Assembly (NCBI RefSeq): GCF_013177735.1
Contig: NZ_WOEZ01000043.1
Span: 1 to 64,000 of the forward strand
Direction: 5' to 3'
Length of the DNA stretch: 64,000 bases
Origin: Paraburkholderia elongata
GTDB taxonomy: Bacteria > Pseudomonadota > Gammaproteobacteria > Burkholderiales > Burkholderiaceae
The translations under genes were made by a program, and so were the position numbers. Below are positions 9,044 through 18,295 of the stretch, piece after piece (position 1 is the first letter of the stretch; every line of letters starts with the position of its first letter). A model generated the notes under the pieces. That model did not search any database and was not told where the DNA came from. It saw nothing but the letters and a program-made list of their open reading frames with translations.

Positions 9044-9720
9044 TTTTCGATCTGGAGCGCACGACGGTTCGTGAGCTGAATCAGTTTTTGCACAAGCCGG
9101 CGAACGAACTGGAAGGGCAGAAGGTGACGGTCGTCACGCCCGACGGCGCGCACAACCTCGCGGTTGGCGTCGATGCGCCGGTGCAGGTGACGATTGCCGG
9201 TCACGCCGGCTACTACGCGGGCGGCATGAACAAGCACGCCACCATCGAGATCGAAGGCAGCGCGGGCACCGGCGTCGCGGAAAACATGATGAGCGGCAAG
9301 GTGCATGTGAAGGGTTTTGCCTCGAACGGTGCGGGCGCTTCTGCGCACGGCGGCTTGCTCGTGATCGATGGCGACGCGGGTCTGCGTTGTGGCATTTCGC
9401 TGAAGGGTGGTGACATCGTGGTGGGCGGCTCGGTGGGCAGCTTCTCTGCGTTCATGGCGCAGGCGGGCCGCATGGTGATCTGCGGTGACGCGGGAGATGC
9501 GCTCGGCGACTCGCTCTACGAAGCGGTGCTGTACGTGCGCGGTGAAGTGAAATCGCTCGGCGCCGACGCACAGTACGAACCGATGACCGGCGCGGACCTC
9601 GACGCAGTGCGTGGCCTGCTTACCGCTGCGGGCATGGACCATGACCCGGCGTCGTTCAAACGGATCGCCTCCGCTCGCACGCTCTATCACTGGAACGCCG
9701 ACGCGAACCAGGAATATTGA
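9031..9720 (+). CDS. mgsB: N-methylglutamate synthase subunit B (GXGXG domain protein)
   Basis: This 229-residue protein consists mainly of the right-handed beta-helix GXGXG domain that forms the C-terminal part of glutamate synthase large subunit (GlxC-like). Repeated glycine-rich turns are visible: IEGSAGTGVAENMMSGKVHVKG, then GDAGLRCGISLKGGDIVVGGSVG and ICGDAGDALGDSLYEA. It has a structural rather than catalytic role, bridging the amidotransferase MgsA and the synthase MgsC. The ATG at 9031 lies inside the 3' end of mgsA (13-base overlap), consistent with translational coupling and fixed stoichiometry. Confidence 0.92.
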   Translation: MESLIFDLERTTVRELNQFLHKPANELEGQKVTVVTPDGAHNLAVGVDAPVQVTIAGHAGYYAGGMNKHATIEIEGSAGTGVAENMMSGKVHVKGFASNGAGASAHGGLLVIDGDAGLRCGISLKGGDIVVGGSVGSFSAFMAQAGRMVICGDAGDALGDSLYEAVLYVRGEVKSLGADAQYEPMTGADLDAVRGLLTAAGMDHDPASFKRIASARTLYHWNADANQEY

Positions 9721-9745
9721 ACACACGCTCTCGAAAAAGGTCCTC

Positions 9746-11107
9746 ATGGAAGCCAAACCCGTTCACTTCGCCCGCTTGCAGCAGGAAGAGTCGCAAGGCT
9801 ACGACCGCAAGACGATCGACTATATCCACTCCGCCGCGCAGCGCGGCCTCTACGAAATTCGCGGTCTGGGCGCGAAACGCCGCGTGCCGCATTTCGACGA
9901 TCTGCTGTTTCTCGGCGCCTCGCTGTCGCGCTATCCCCTGGAAGGCTATCGCGAGAAATGCGCGACCCAGACAGTGCTTGGCACGCGCTTCGCCAAAAAG
10001 CCGGTGGTGCTCGACATTCCGATCACGATCGCCGGCATGAGCTTCGGGGCGCTGTCCGCGAACGTGAAAGAAGCGCTCGGCCAGGCCGCGACCGCGATGG
10101 GCACCTCGACCACTACCGGCGACGGCGGCATGACGCAGGAAGAACGCCGCTCGTCGAAGACGCTGGTCTATCAATGCCTGCCGTCGCGCTACGGCTTCAA
10201 TCCGGACGACGTGCGCCGCGCCGACGCGATCGAAATCGTGATCGGCCAGGGCGCGAAACCGGGCGGCGGCGGCATGCTGCTCGGGCAGAAGGTCAATCCG
10301 CGCGTCGCCTCGATGCGGACGTTGCCGGCCGGCGTCGATCAGCGTTCGGCGAGCCGTCATCCGGACTGGACCGGCCCCGACGATCTGGCGATCAAGATTC
10401 AGGAACTGCGCGAAATCACCGATTGGGAAAAACCGATCTACGTGAAGGTCGGCGCCACCCGTACGTTCAACGACGTCAAGCTCGCGGTACATGCAGGCGC
10501 GGACGTGGTGGTGATCGACGGGATGCAGGGCGGCACGGCGGCGACGCAGACCTGCTTCATCGAGAACGTCGGCATTCCGACGCTGGCCGCGGTTCGTCAG
10601 GCAGTGGACGCGCTCGAAGATCTGAATATGAAAGGCCAGGTACAACTGATCGTATCGGGCGGCATCCGCACCGGCGCTGACGTGGCGAAGGCATTGGCGC
10701 TCGGCGCGGACGCAGTGGCGATCGGGCAGGGCATGCTGATGGCGCTCGGTTGCAACAGCGACACGTACTTTCAGAACGGCGCACTGCATTCGGCAGCGGC
10801 GGATTACGCGGCGTTGAACACGTCGCCGGGTTTCTGCCATCACTGCCACACGGGCAAGTGCCCGATCGGCGTGACCACGCAGGACGCGGTTCTCGAACAA
10901 CGTGTCCAGCCGGATGAAGGTTCGCGCCGCGTGCGCAACTACCTGAAGACGCTGAATATGGAACTGACGACGATCGCGCGTGCGTGCGGCAAGCAGAACG
11001 TCCATCACCTCGAACCGGAGGATCTGGTCGCGCTGACGGTCGAAGCGGCGGCAATGGCGCGCATTCCGCTCGCGGGTACTTCGTGGATTCCCGGCTGGAA
11101 CAAATGA
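9746..11107 (+). CDS. mgsC: N-methylglutamate synthase subunit C (FMN/Fe-S glutamate synthase domain)
   Basis: This 453-residue protein is the FMN-binding synthase domain (GlxD-like), where the methylamine group joins 2-oxoglutarate to give N-methylglutamate. It has the TIM-barrel FMN segments PITIAGMSFGALS, GQGAKPGGGGMLLGQKV, DGMQGGTAAT and IVSGGIRTGADVAKALALGADAV, and the C-terminal cysteine cluster FCHHCHTGKCPIGVTTQ expected for a 3Fe-4S centre. The ATG at 9746 is used; longer frames begin inside mgsB. The short synthase split into three genes after gmaS is diagnostic of the N-methylglutamate pathway for methylamine use. Confidence 0.93.
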   Translation: MEAKPVHFARLQQEESQGYDRKTIDYIHSAAQRGLYEIRGLGAKRRVPHFDDLLFLGASLSRYPLEGYREKCATQTVLGTRFAKKPVVLDIPITIAGMSFGALSANVKEALGQAATAMGTSTTTGDGGMTQEERRSSKTLVYQCLPSRYGFNPDDVRRADAIEIVIGQGAKPGGGGMLLGQKVNPRVASMRTLPAGVDQRSASRHPDWTGPDDLAIKIQELREITDWEKPIYVKVGATRTFNDVKLAVHAGADVVVIDGMQGGTAATQTCFIENVGIPTLAAVRQAVDALEDLNMKGQVQLIVSGGIRTGADVAKALALGADAVAIGQGMLMALGCNSDTYFQNGALHSAAADYAALNTSPGFCHHCHTGKCPIGVTTQDAVLEQRVQPDEGSRRVRNYLKTLNMELTTIARACGKQNVHHLEPEDLVALTVEAAAMARIPLAGTSWIPGWNK

Positions 11108-11187
11108 ATTAAGTTGTTTCGATTTTTTTGACTGTGGAAAAGTTGAGCGCAATCCACCTTGATTCACCAATCTATCAGGAGCCCGAC

Positions 11188-12624
11188 ATGAGCACTCCGC
11201 AAAGCACCACGCAAGCAGCGCCGGCACCATCCGGCGGTCTGCGTGCCGGCACGTTAGGTTTTCCCGAGGTCATCGGCCAATCCATCGCGAACCTTTCACC
11301 GACCTTCACGCCGTCGATCAACGTGACCGCGATCGCGGCGCTGGCCGGCGCCGGAACATGGTTGATTTATGGTCTTTCGACACTCGGGCTGCTGCTGGTG
11401 AGCATGAGCATCATCGCGCTCTCGAGCCGGATCGCCTCGGCCGGTTCGTTCTTTATCTATATCTCGCGCGCGCTTGGGCCGATGGCGGGTGGCATTGCCG
11501 GCTGGGGCCTGATCGCGGCTTACGTGGGCACTGCAATGGGGGTTGGCGCCGCAGGCGTAGTGTTCGTGCAGAACGCTTTTACGGCCTGGGGTGTCAATAT
11601 CCCGTCGTGGGCGATCTACACGATCTTTGTCGGCCTGGCCTGGTTCTTCTCGGCACGTGACGTGAAGCTCTCCTCGCGCCTGTCGCTGGCAATCGAAGCC
11701 GCTTCGGTGGTGATCGTGGGCGGTGTGCTGATCTATGTGCTCGCACTGCATCCGGACCATATCGTCGACCATACGCAATTGGGGCTGCAGGGCGTGAGCG
11801 GTAAGGGCATGGCACAGGGCATGGTGCTCGGCATCTTCTCGTACGTGGGTTTCGAGAGCGCGGCCTCGCTCGGCCAGGAAACCAGGAACCCGCTGCGTGT
11901 CATTCCGCGTGCGGTGGTCTGGTGCGTGATCCTGTCGGGCCTGTTCTTTATGTTTGTGGCCTATTCGATGACGATCGCCTACCACGACGACGTAGCCAAG
12001 CTCGGCGGCGATTCGGCCGTGCTCAGCACCTTGCTCACGAGCGTCGGCGCCTCGCCGCTCGGTCCGGTGTTTTATCTGATTGCCTCGGTCAGCGCGTTCT
12101 CGTGCGTGCTTGCGTGCATCAACTCGTCCAGCCGCCTGCTGTATTCGATGGGCCGCTATCAGTTCGTGCACCGCTCGATGGGCATGGTGCACCGCACGCA
12201 CCAGACACCGTACCTGGCCGTTGCGTTTTCCTCCATCGTGACCTTCGTGGTGTGTATCGCGATGCTCGGCACGGGGCCACTCAACACCTTCGGCTATACC
12301 AGTACGTTTGCGACCTTTGGCTTCCTGGTCGTGTATTTCCTGGTCGCCATCGCGGCACCGGTTTATCTGAAGAAGCAGGGCGAGCTCAAGACGAGCAACG
12401 TGGTGTGGGGCGTGCTCGGCGCACTGGCGATGGTCGGTGCGGTGATCGGCAGCGTGTATCCGGTGCCCGATTATCCGTATAACATCCTGCCCTATCTGTT
12501 CGTTGCGTATATGCTGGTTGGCGCGGTCTGGTTGATGATGCTCAAGAAGCGCTCGCCGCAGGTGCTCGAGAAGATCGAGCACGATCTGGAAACAAGCGAC
12601 GTGATGACCCACGGCAAAAAGTAA
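11188..12624 (+). CDS. APC-superfamily permease, candidate methylated-amine transporter
   Basis: This 478-residue integral membrane protein has about 12 hydrophobic segments and the amino acid-polyamine-organocation fold: an early GFPEVIGQSIANLSPTFTPS segment in place of the usual unwound TM1 motif, and the GIFSYVGFESAASLGQET signature near TM6. The ATG at 11188 follows CAGGAG. It lies about 80 bases after mgsC on the same strand and its stop codon directly abuts the start of the kinase/phosphatase fusion. Position in the gmaS-mgsABC operon suggests import of methylamine, N-methylglutamate or a related amine; the substrate is inferred. No signal peptide is expected. Confidence 0.85.
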   Translation: MSTPQSTTQAAPAPSGGLRAGTLGFPEVIGQSIANLSPTFTPSINVTAIAALAGAGTWLIYGLSTLGLLLVSMSIIALSSRIASAGSFFIYISRALGPMAGGIAGWGLIAAYVGTAMGVGAAGVVFVQNAFTAWGVNIPSWAIYTIFVGLAWFFSARDVKLSSRLSLAIEAASVVIVGGVLIYVLALHPDHIVDHTQLGLQGVSGKGMAQGMVLGIFSYVGFESAASLGQETRNPLRVIPRAVVWCVILSGLFFMFVAYSMTIAYHDDVAKLGGDSAVLSTLLTSVGASPLGPVFYLIASVSAFSCVLACINSSSRLLYSMGRYQFVHRSMGMVHRTHQTPYLAVAFSSIVTFVVCIAMLGTGPLNTFGYTSTFATFGFLVVYFLVAIAAPVYLKKQGELKTSNVVWGVLGALAMVGAVIGSVYPVPDYPYNILPYLFVAYMLVGAVWLMMLKKRSPQVLEKIEHDLETSDVMTHGKK

Positions 12625-14442
12625 ATGAGTGAACCCTTCTCCCCGGATAGCTTGCCCGCACCGAACACGGGCCGGATGCCAGACGATCCAGAGAGAAGGC
12701 CCGCTAGCCGTCGCGGAAAGGGCGGCCAGGAAATCGACCTGCAGTTGCGGCCGGAGCGCGGCGAGTGCGCCGCCCTCGAGATCGGTTGTGTCTCTTGCCC
12801 TGCCCGCGGGCGCGGGCAGGATCACATCAACGAAGACTACGTCGGCGTGATGCTCGGCGATCTGGCGGCGCGCGCTGCGCGTGGCAGCGTGATCGCTCTC
12901 GCCGATGGCGTGAGCGGTAGCAAGGGCGGGCGGGTCGCGGCCGAACTCTCGGTGCGGACCTTTATCGATGCCTATTACGCGCTCCCCGACACCTTGCAGC
13001 CCGGTGTGGCCGCTGCGCGCTCGCTCGAGGCAATACATGGCTGGCTGCATCAGATCGGCCGCGTCGATCCCGCACTGAATCAGATGGCTGCGTCCTTTGC
13101 GGCGCTGATCGTGCGCCGCGCCACCGCGTATCTGGTGGCGGCCGGCGATGTGCGGCTCTATCTGCTGCGCGATGGCCAACTGACCCAGCTCGGCGACGAC
13201 GACGTGGTGCCGGTCGCCTTCGGTTCTTATGTGGCGCATGCGGTCGGCATGCTTCCGACGCTGGTGACTCGCATCGAAACCCTTGAGCTGCGCGAGGGCG
13301 ATCGTCTGCTGATGTGCTCCGACGGGCTCTATCGCCGCGTGCCGATGCGCGAGTTGCAGACGGTGCTGGCGGCGCGCAGCGGTGCGCTCGAAACTGCGCG
13401 CCGGCTCGGCGCGCTGGCGGTGACGCGCGGCTCGCAGGACGACGTGACGAGCGCGGTGCTCGATGTGGGCAGCCTGCCTTTGCTCGATGTCGGTTACCTT
13501 GAGCGGGTGGTCGGCGCCTTGCCGATTCCGGCCGTGCCCGATGCCGGCGATATGGTCGATGGATATCTGCTCAAGAGCGTGTTGAGCGATGGCTTCTATT
13601 CGCGGATTTTCGCCGGCTACGATCTGGCCGATCCGAACACGCCGCTGGCGCTCAAGTTTCCCAAGCCGCGTGTCGAGCAGGACGAGAACGTGCGCCAGTC
13701 GATCGTGCGCGAGCGCTGGCTGGCCGGCAAGATCGGCGACGATGGCGTGCTCGCGCCGATGCCGGTCGATGCCGACCGGCAAACCCGGCTCTATGTGGTG
13801 ATGCCGCTCGGCGCAGGCATCACGCTCGAAAAACTGCTGGCGGCGCCTCAGCCCATGGCGCTGCCGCGTGCGCTCGAAATCGCACGGCAGTTGGGCCATT
13901 CGATCGACGTGCTGAATCGCCGCAATATCTTCCATCGCGACATCAAACCCGAGAACGTGTTGGTGATGCGGGGCGATAGCACGCGCCTGCTCGATCTCGG
14001 TTTCGGTTATATGCCGGGCATGCAGTTGCCGGGCCCTGACGTCGCACCGGGCTCGCCAGCTTATATGGCGCCTGAGTTGATGAAGGGCGCACAGGGCGAT
14101 GCGCGCTCCGAGGTGTTCGCGTATGGCGTGACCCTGTACCGGCTGTTCAGCGGCGGCAGGCTGCCCTACGGCTTTAATGGCCGCGTGCCGCTCTATCAGT
14201 ACCGGCTCGACGCGCCGCAATGGCTCGACCTGGTGCTGGAGAAAGCGCTGCAGCCCGATCCGGCGCGCAGGTATCAGGACGTGCTCGAAGTCTGCGCTGA
14301 TCTCGAACGTTTTTCGAGCGGTCGAGACGCAATGGCGCCGATTCGGCGCAAGCCCTTGCTCGAGAGCGATCCGGTGCTGTTCTGGCAGGTGGTCGTGGTG
14401 CTGTTGCTGGCGCTGCTGTTGTGGTCCTTGATGCGGCATTGA
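12625..14442 (+). CDS. PP2C phosphatase-Ser/Thr kinase fusion, membrane-anchored
   Basis: This 605-residue protein joins two opposing signalling enzymes. The N-terminal part is a PP2C-type phosphatase (HINEDYVG, ALADGVSGSKGG, CSDGLYRRV and GSQDDVTSAVL metal-binding motifs, about residues 50-285). The C-terminal part is a Hanks-type kinase with LALKFPK lysine, catalytic loop HRDIKPENVLV (about residue 437) and GSPAYMAPE activation segment; the DFG motif is changed to DLG. It ends in a single hydrophobic segment (about 586-602) that should anchor it in the inner membrane. The ATG follows the permease stop with no gap. Similar fusions sit beside nitrate/nitrite transporter genes; here it probably controls the linked amine permease or nitrogen status. 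Confidence 0.88.
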   Translation: MSEPFSPDSLPAPNTGRMPDDPERRPASRRGKGGQEIDLQLRPERGECAALEIGCVSCPARGRGQDHINEDYVGVMLGDLAARAARGSVIALADGVSGSKGGRVAAELSVRTFIDAYYALPDTLQPGVAAARSLEAIHGWLHQIGRVDPALNQMAASFAALIVRRATAYLVAAGDVRLYLLRDGQLTQLGDDDVVPVAFGSYVAHAVGMLPTLVTRIETLELREGDRLLMCSDGLYRRVPMRELQTVLAARSGALETARRLGALAVTRGSQDDVTSAVLDVGSLPLLDVGYLERVVGALPIPAVPDAGDMVDGYLLKSVLSDGFYSRIFAGYDLADPNTPLALKFPKPRVEQDENVRQSIVRERWLAGKIGDDGVLAPMPVDADRQTRLYVVMPLGAGITLEKLLAAPQPMALPRALEIARQLGHSIDVLNRRNIFHRDIKPENVLVMRGDSTRLLDLGFGYMPGMQLPGPDVAPGSPAYMAPELMKGAQGDARSEVFAYGVTLYRLFSGGRLPYGFNGRVPLYQYRLDAPQWLDLVLEKALQPDPARRYQDVLEVCADLERFSSGRDAMAPIRRKPLLESDPVLFWQVVVVLLLALLLWSLMRH

Positions 14443-14450
14443 GCGGGGTT

Positions 14451-14475
14451 GGTGGCGCGGTCCCGCCGCGCCACC
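14451..14475. terminator. Bidirectional hairpin terminator
   Basis: A 10-bp perfect stem, GGTGGCGCGG paired with CCGCGCCACC, with a 5-base loop (TCCCG) lies between the convergent kinase/phosphatase gene and tdm. There is no long T tract on either side, so efficiency is uncertain, but position and strength fit a terminator shared by both operons. Confidence 0.6.
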
Positions 14476-14525
14476 AGGCGCGAGCCGCGCGCCATTGCCC
14501 ACGCTGAGGCCCGTGCTGCCGCCGT

Positions 14526-16877
14526 TCAAGCGCGGACACGGCTCTTGTCCGGATCGTAGAAGATCGGCGCCACGACCTGAGCGTCAATGCGTTTCTGATG
14601 CCCGTCGATCTTGCCGACCTGCACGCGTGTTCCCGGTTCGGCTTGGGTGATATCGATCCGGCACAGCGCAATGTTCTTGCCGAGGATCGGCGAACGCACG
14701 CCGCTCGTGACCACGCCGATCTGCGCGCGCGCGTTGTGTTGCCCGTGCACGCAATCCCCATGACGCGCGGGTTCGTTGCCGGCGAGTTCCAGGCCGACCA
14801 GCTTGTGCCGCGGATGAGCACTGTGGGCAAGCAAAGCGTCACGGCCGATGAAGTCGTCGGCTTTACTCTTCAGCGGCACCGAGAAGCCGATGCCTGCTTC
14901 GAACGGATTGGTCTCGTCGGTGAACTCGTACCCGGCGAAGATCAGGCCGGCTTCAACGCGCAGCATATCGAGCGCGTTCAGTCCAAGTGGAACCATGCCT
15001 AGCGGTTGCCCTGCGGACCATAGGCGGTCCCACACGCGTTCGGCATCCTGCGGGTGACACCAGACTTCGTAGCCGAGTTCGCCGGTATAGCCGGTGCGCG
15101 AGACCATGATCGGACAGCCCTCATAACTGTCGAGCCTGCCGACCAGAAAGCGGAACCAGCCGAGGCTCTCGAGCGCCGGCTGGGTAGGCGGCGTCCAAAC
15201 GATCTGCTTAAGCAACTCGCGGCTCAGCGGTCCCTGAATCGACAGATTGTGAATCTGATCCGAGGCCGATTTGATCCACACTTTCATGCCGAGCGCCGCC
15301 GCCTGCTCGCGCAGCCAGACTCCGGCGTAGTCTTCGCCGCAAATCCAGCGGAAATTGTCAGGGCCGAGGCGCAGCAGCGTGCCGTCGTCGAGCATGCCGC
15401 CGTGCGGATAGCACATCGCCGAATACACGACCTGGCCGACCGCGAGGCGCCGGACGTCGCGCGTCAGGCAGTATTGCAACAGGGCTTCCGCGTCGGGACC
15501 GATGATTTCGAACTTGCGAAGCGCCGACAGATCCATCATGGCGACGCGCTCCCGGCAGCCGAAGTATTCTTCAACCGTGCCGAAACCTTCGTAGTGCGTG
15601 GGCAGCCACCAGCCGCGGTAGTCAGTGAAATGGCGGGTGAGCGCAGAGGTCTTCGCGTGAAAGCCTGACTCGCGGGTCAGGACCAGTTCGGCATCGGGCG
15701 TGGTTCGGGTAGCCATGGCAATGGAGAAACGTTCCTTGTTCGGATAGACGCGGATCTGGATATCGGTCGGATTCCAGCCGTTCGCGGGATCGATGTCGTC
15801 GGGGCAGGACGAGCTCACGCAGACGAGATCGGTCAGCGCGCGCATCAGCACGTAGTCGCCGGGGCGCGACCACGGTTCATCGAGCGTCATCTGCTGATGT
15901 GCGTTGATGCCGGTATTGAAGAAGAAATTGATCGCGGGCCAGCCGGGGCGCGGCGCCACGTCGAAGTCGGCGAGAGCGCGGCTCATGTTGTCGCTGCAAT
16001 TGCTATGGCCGAAGTAGCCCTGGCTTTCGTAATAGCGCGCTGCGCACGCCAGCGCGAATGAATCGTGACGGCCCACCGTGTCGCGCACCACTTCGAGCAT
16101 GGGCTGCATGTTTCGATTGAAGAACTTCGAGAACAGGCCGGGAGCGGGATACGCATTGCCGTTCAGCGTTCTCGTCACGGTCTGGTCGAGGTCGAGTTCT
16201 TCGTTTCTGTCCAGCGCGGCGAGGTCGAAGGCGATGAAGTCCGAACATTGCCGTCCCGCGACGTCGAGCACCTGAATGTATTCTCCCGCGCGCACCGTGT
16301 ACGCGGTGGCCGTGCCGGGCTGGATCGTGAAGTCGTTCAGCGTGTCCGCCAATGGTGCGGGAAGTGGCGGCGAGGCGAGCAGCGCGGGATTCGCGCGATC
16401 GATCGTGAGACGCAAGCCGGTGGGCGGGTTTTGCGAATCGATCGCGCTTGCGATGCCTGGCGCGGCGACGATGACGAGCAGCGCTTCGGAGGCGACGAGT
16501 TTTCGCGTAAAGCCTGCCGGCGTGTCGCCGCTCCAGATTGCCGCCGCAGGCTGCAATGCGCTTGCGTTGACGCCACGCTTGAGCAGACCGGTCAGCACAG
16601 CCGAGCCCCCGCCGTTGCGCAATAAACTCGCAATAAACGACGCGCCCGCCGACGCCTGAAGCTCGAGCACCGCCAGAGCGGTTTTGCTTTGGGCGTCGAA
16701 AGCGGTCAGTTCGCAGGGCTGCCGCCCTTCGATATCCACGATCTGCAAGGTATCGCCGGGCGTGAGTGCGACAACCGCGAGGCCGCCGCCCGCCACGCGA
16801 TATCGTTCGCATCCGGCCGCGCGGGCAAACAGCGCCGGCTCGGCGGGACGTGAGTTTTGGGGGGTACGTATCAGCAT
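14526..16877 (-). CDS. tdm: Trimethylamine N-oxide demethylase
   Basis: This 783-residue two-domain protein matches the known layout of Tdm, which splits trimethylamine N-oxide to dimethylamine and formaldehyde. The N-terminal half (about 20-370) is a DUF1989 zinc-binding region: VLDVAGRQCSDFIAFD, GHSNCSDNM and LVCVSSSCPDDID give cysteines at about 211, 294, 353 and 358 as candidate metal ligands. The C-terminal half (about 380-780) is a GcvT-like tetrahydrofolate-binding module (MDLSALRKFEIIGPDAEALL, SRTGYTGELGYEVWC), thought to capture the formaldehyde as methylene-THF. It lies 22 bases after tmm, its usual partner, and is the last gene of the seven-gene minus-strand operon. A urea-carboxylase-associated DUF1989 protein is ruled out by the fused GcvT domain. 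Confidence 0.9.
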   Translation of the reverse strand: MLIRTPQNSRPAEPALFARAAGCERYRVAGGGLAVVALTPGDTLQIVDIEGRQPCELTAFDAQSKTALAVLELQASAGASFIASLLRNGGGSAVLTGLLKRGVNASALQPAAAIWSGDTPAGFTRKLVASEALLVIVAAPGIASAIDSQNPPTGLRLTIDRANPALLASPPLPAPLADTLNDFTIQPGTATAYTVRAGEYIQVLDVAGRQCSDFIAFDLAALDRNEELDLDQTVTRTLNGNAYPAPGLFSKFFNRNMQPMLEVVRDTVGRHDSFALACAARYYESQGYFGHSNCSDNMSRALADFDVAPRPGWPAINFFFNTGINAHQQMTLDEPWSRPGDYVLMRALTDLVCVSSSCPDDIDPANGWNPTDIQIRVYPNKERFSIAMATRTTPDAELVLTRESGFHAKTSALTRHFTDYRGWWLPTHYEGFGTVEEYFGCRERVAMMDLSALRKFEIIGPDAEALLQYCLTRDVRRLAVGQVVYSAMCYPHGGMLDDGTLLRLGPDNFRWICGEDYAGVWLREQAAALGMKVWIKSASDQIHNLSIQGPLSRELLKQIVWTPPTQPALESLGWFRFLVGRLDSYEGCPIMVSRTGYTGELGYEVWCHPQDAERVWDRLWSAGQPLGMVPLGLNALDMLRVEAGLIFAGYEFTDETNPFEAGIGFSVPLKSKADDFIGRDALLAHSAHPRHKLVGLELAGNEPARHGDCVHGQHNARAQIGVVTSGVRSPILGKNIALCRIDITQAEPGTRVQVGKIDGHQKRIDAQVVAPIFYDPDKSRVRA

Positions 16878-16899
16878 GTTCTTCCCTGGCTCGCGCTGG

Positions 16900-18267
16900 T
16901 TAGCTGGCGGTTTTCAGCGCCGGAAAAGGTTCGCCCAGATACGCGTCCATCGAGTCATCGAGTGCCGACAGCCACGGCGTGTGATGCGGCGGAGATTGCG
17001 TGCCGGTCATTAGCGAGCGATAGGACTTGTTGCGATAGCCCATGATGTCGTCATGTTTGTCGTGCTTCCATTCGAGGAAGGTGCGGTTTACCCCTTCGAT
17101 GTCGAAACTCGGGTAGTCGGTCGAGTCGAGCAACTCCTGGATGTAGCTGCCCTGAAACTCGAACATTTCCTGATTGGTGACGAGCTTTTCTTCTTTCGCG
17201 CGCCATGCGAGGCTGTGCACGGTCATTTCCGCTTTCGGTGGCAGCGTGATGCGTCCGAGAATTACATCGCGCGCATACCAGGCTTGAGCGTCGAACATAT
17301 TGAACGAATACCAGAGGTCCTGCATACCGAGGTAGATCAGGCCGGGATTGTTTTCCCAGAAAATGCCTTTGTAGAGGTTCAATGGCCACAGGCGATTAGC
17401 GGTCTTCAGGCGCAGTTCGTCGGGCAGGAACGGAAAGTGATGCTGATACCCGGTGCACAGGATGATCGCGTCGATGCGCTTGTGCGTGTCGTCAGCGAAG
17501 TAAGCGATATTGCCGCGCACGCGCTGCAGTAACGGTTTCTCTTCCCAGTTGTCGGGCCAGTGATAACCCATCGGCGCCGTGCGATAGCAACTCGTGATGC
17601 TCTTCGCGCCGTACTTGTAGCACTGGGAGCCGATGTCTTCCGCCGAATAGCTGCTGCCCACCAGCAGCACATCCTTGTCCTTGAACTCCAGCGCGTCGCG
17701 GAAATCGTGCGCATGCAGGATGCGGCCGCCAAAGCTCTCGAAGCCGGGGAAGGTCGGCGCATTCGGTGTCGAGAAGTGGCCGCACGCGTTGACGACGTAG
17801 TCGAAATCTTCCGATACCGTCGTGCCGGCGGAAAAGTCCTGCGCGGTGACCGTGAATTTTTTGCTTGCGGCGTCGAAGCTCACCTCACGGACAACCGTAT
17901 TGAAGCGGATATAAGGCCGCACGCCGGCTTTCTCGACGCGTCCGCGAATATAGTCCCACAGCACCTCGCGCGGCGGATACGAGGCGATCGGTTTTTCGAA
18001 GTGCTCATCAAAGGTGTAGTCCGCGAACTCCAGACATTCCTTTGGCCCGTTGGACCACAGGTAGCGATACATGCTGCCGTGCACGGGTTCGCCGTTCTCG
18101 TCGGTGCCGGTGCGCCAGGTGTAATTCCACATGCCCCCCCAGTCCTTCTGTTTCTCAAAGCAGACGATATCGGGGATTTCCGCACCTTTTTCTCTCGCGG
18201 ACTGGAAGGCGCGCAGTTGCGCCATTCCGGAAGGGCCTGCACCTATGATTGCGACGCGTTTTTTCAT
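16900..18267 (-). CDS. tmm: Trimethylamine monooxygenase (bacterial FMO)
   Basis: This 455-residue flavin-containing monooxygenase oxidises trimethylamine to trimethylamine N-oxide with NADPH and oxygen. It has the FAD motif GAGPSG at 9-14, the FMO identifying motif [11 protein letters not shown] at 179-189, the NADPH motif [11 protein letters not shown] at about 203-213 and the ATGY-like [11 protein letters not shown] segment. Long stretches ([31 protein letters not shown]) look like characterised methylotroph and Roseobacter Tmm as remembered. It is followed by tdm and preceded by purU in one operon. Other bacterial FMOs act on indole or amines, but tdm and dmm as neighbours make trimethylamine the likely main substrate. 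Confidence 0.93.
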   Translation of the reverse strand: MKKRVAIIGAGPSGMAQLRAFQSAREKGAEIPDIVCFEKQKDWGGMWNYTWRTGTDENGEPVHGSMYRYLWSNGPKECLEFADYTFDEHFEKPIASYPPREVLWDYIRGRVEKAGVRPYIRFNTVVREVSFDAASKKFTVTAQDFSAGTTVSEDFDYVVNACGHFSTPNAPTFPGFESFGGRILHAHDFRDALEFKDKDVLLVGSSYSAEDIGSQCYKYGAKSITSCYRTAPMGYHWPDNWEEKPLLQRVRGNIAYFADDTHKRIDAIILCTGYQHHFPFLPDELRLKTANRLWPLNLYKGIFWENNPGLIYLGMQDLWYSFNMFDAQAWYARDVILGRITLPPKAEMTVHSLAWRAKEEKLVTNQEMFEFQGSYIQELLDSTDYPSFDIEGVNRTFLEWKHDKHDDIMGYRNKSYRSLMTGTQSPPHHTPWLSALDDSMDAYLGEPFPALKTAS

Positions 18268-18295
18268 GGTTTGCCGTCAATGAGTTGAGCCAGGG

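Noticed and set aside
9656..11230. Minus-strand frame of 524 codons opposite mgsC
   Set aside because: Composition is Arg/His-rich with no motif, and it lies opposite an unmistakable glutamate synthase-type gene.
11296..14529. Very long minus-strand frame (1077 codons) opposite the permease and kinase genes
   Set aside because: It is His/Arg-rich shadow coding opposite two clearly real genes with family motifs; GC-rich third positions keep the opposite strand open.
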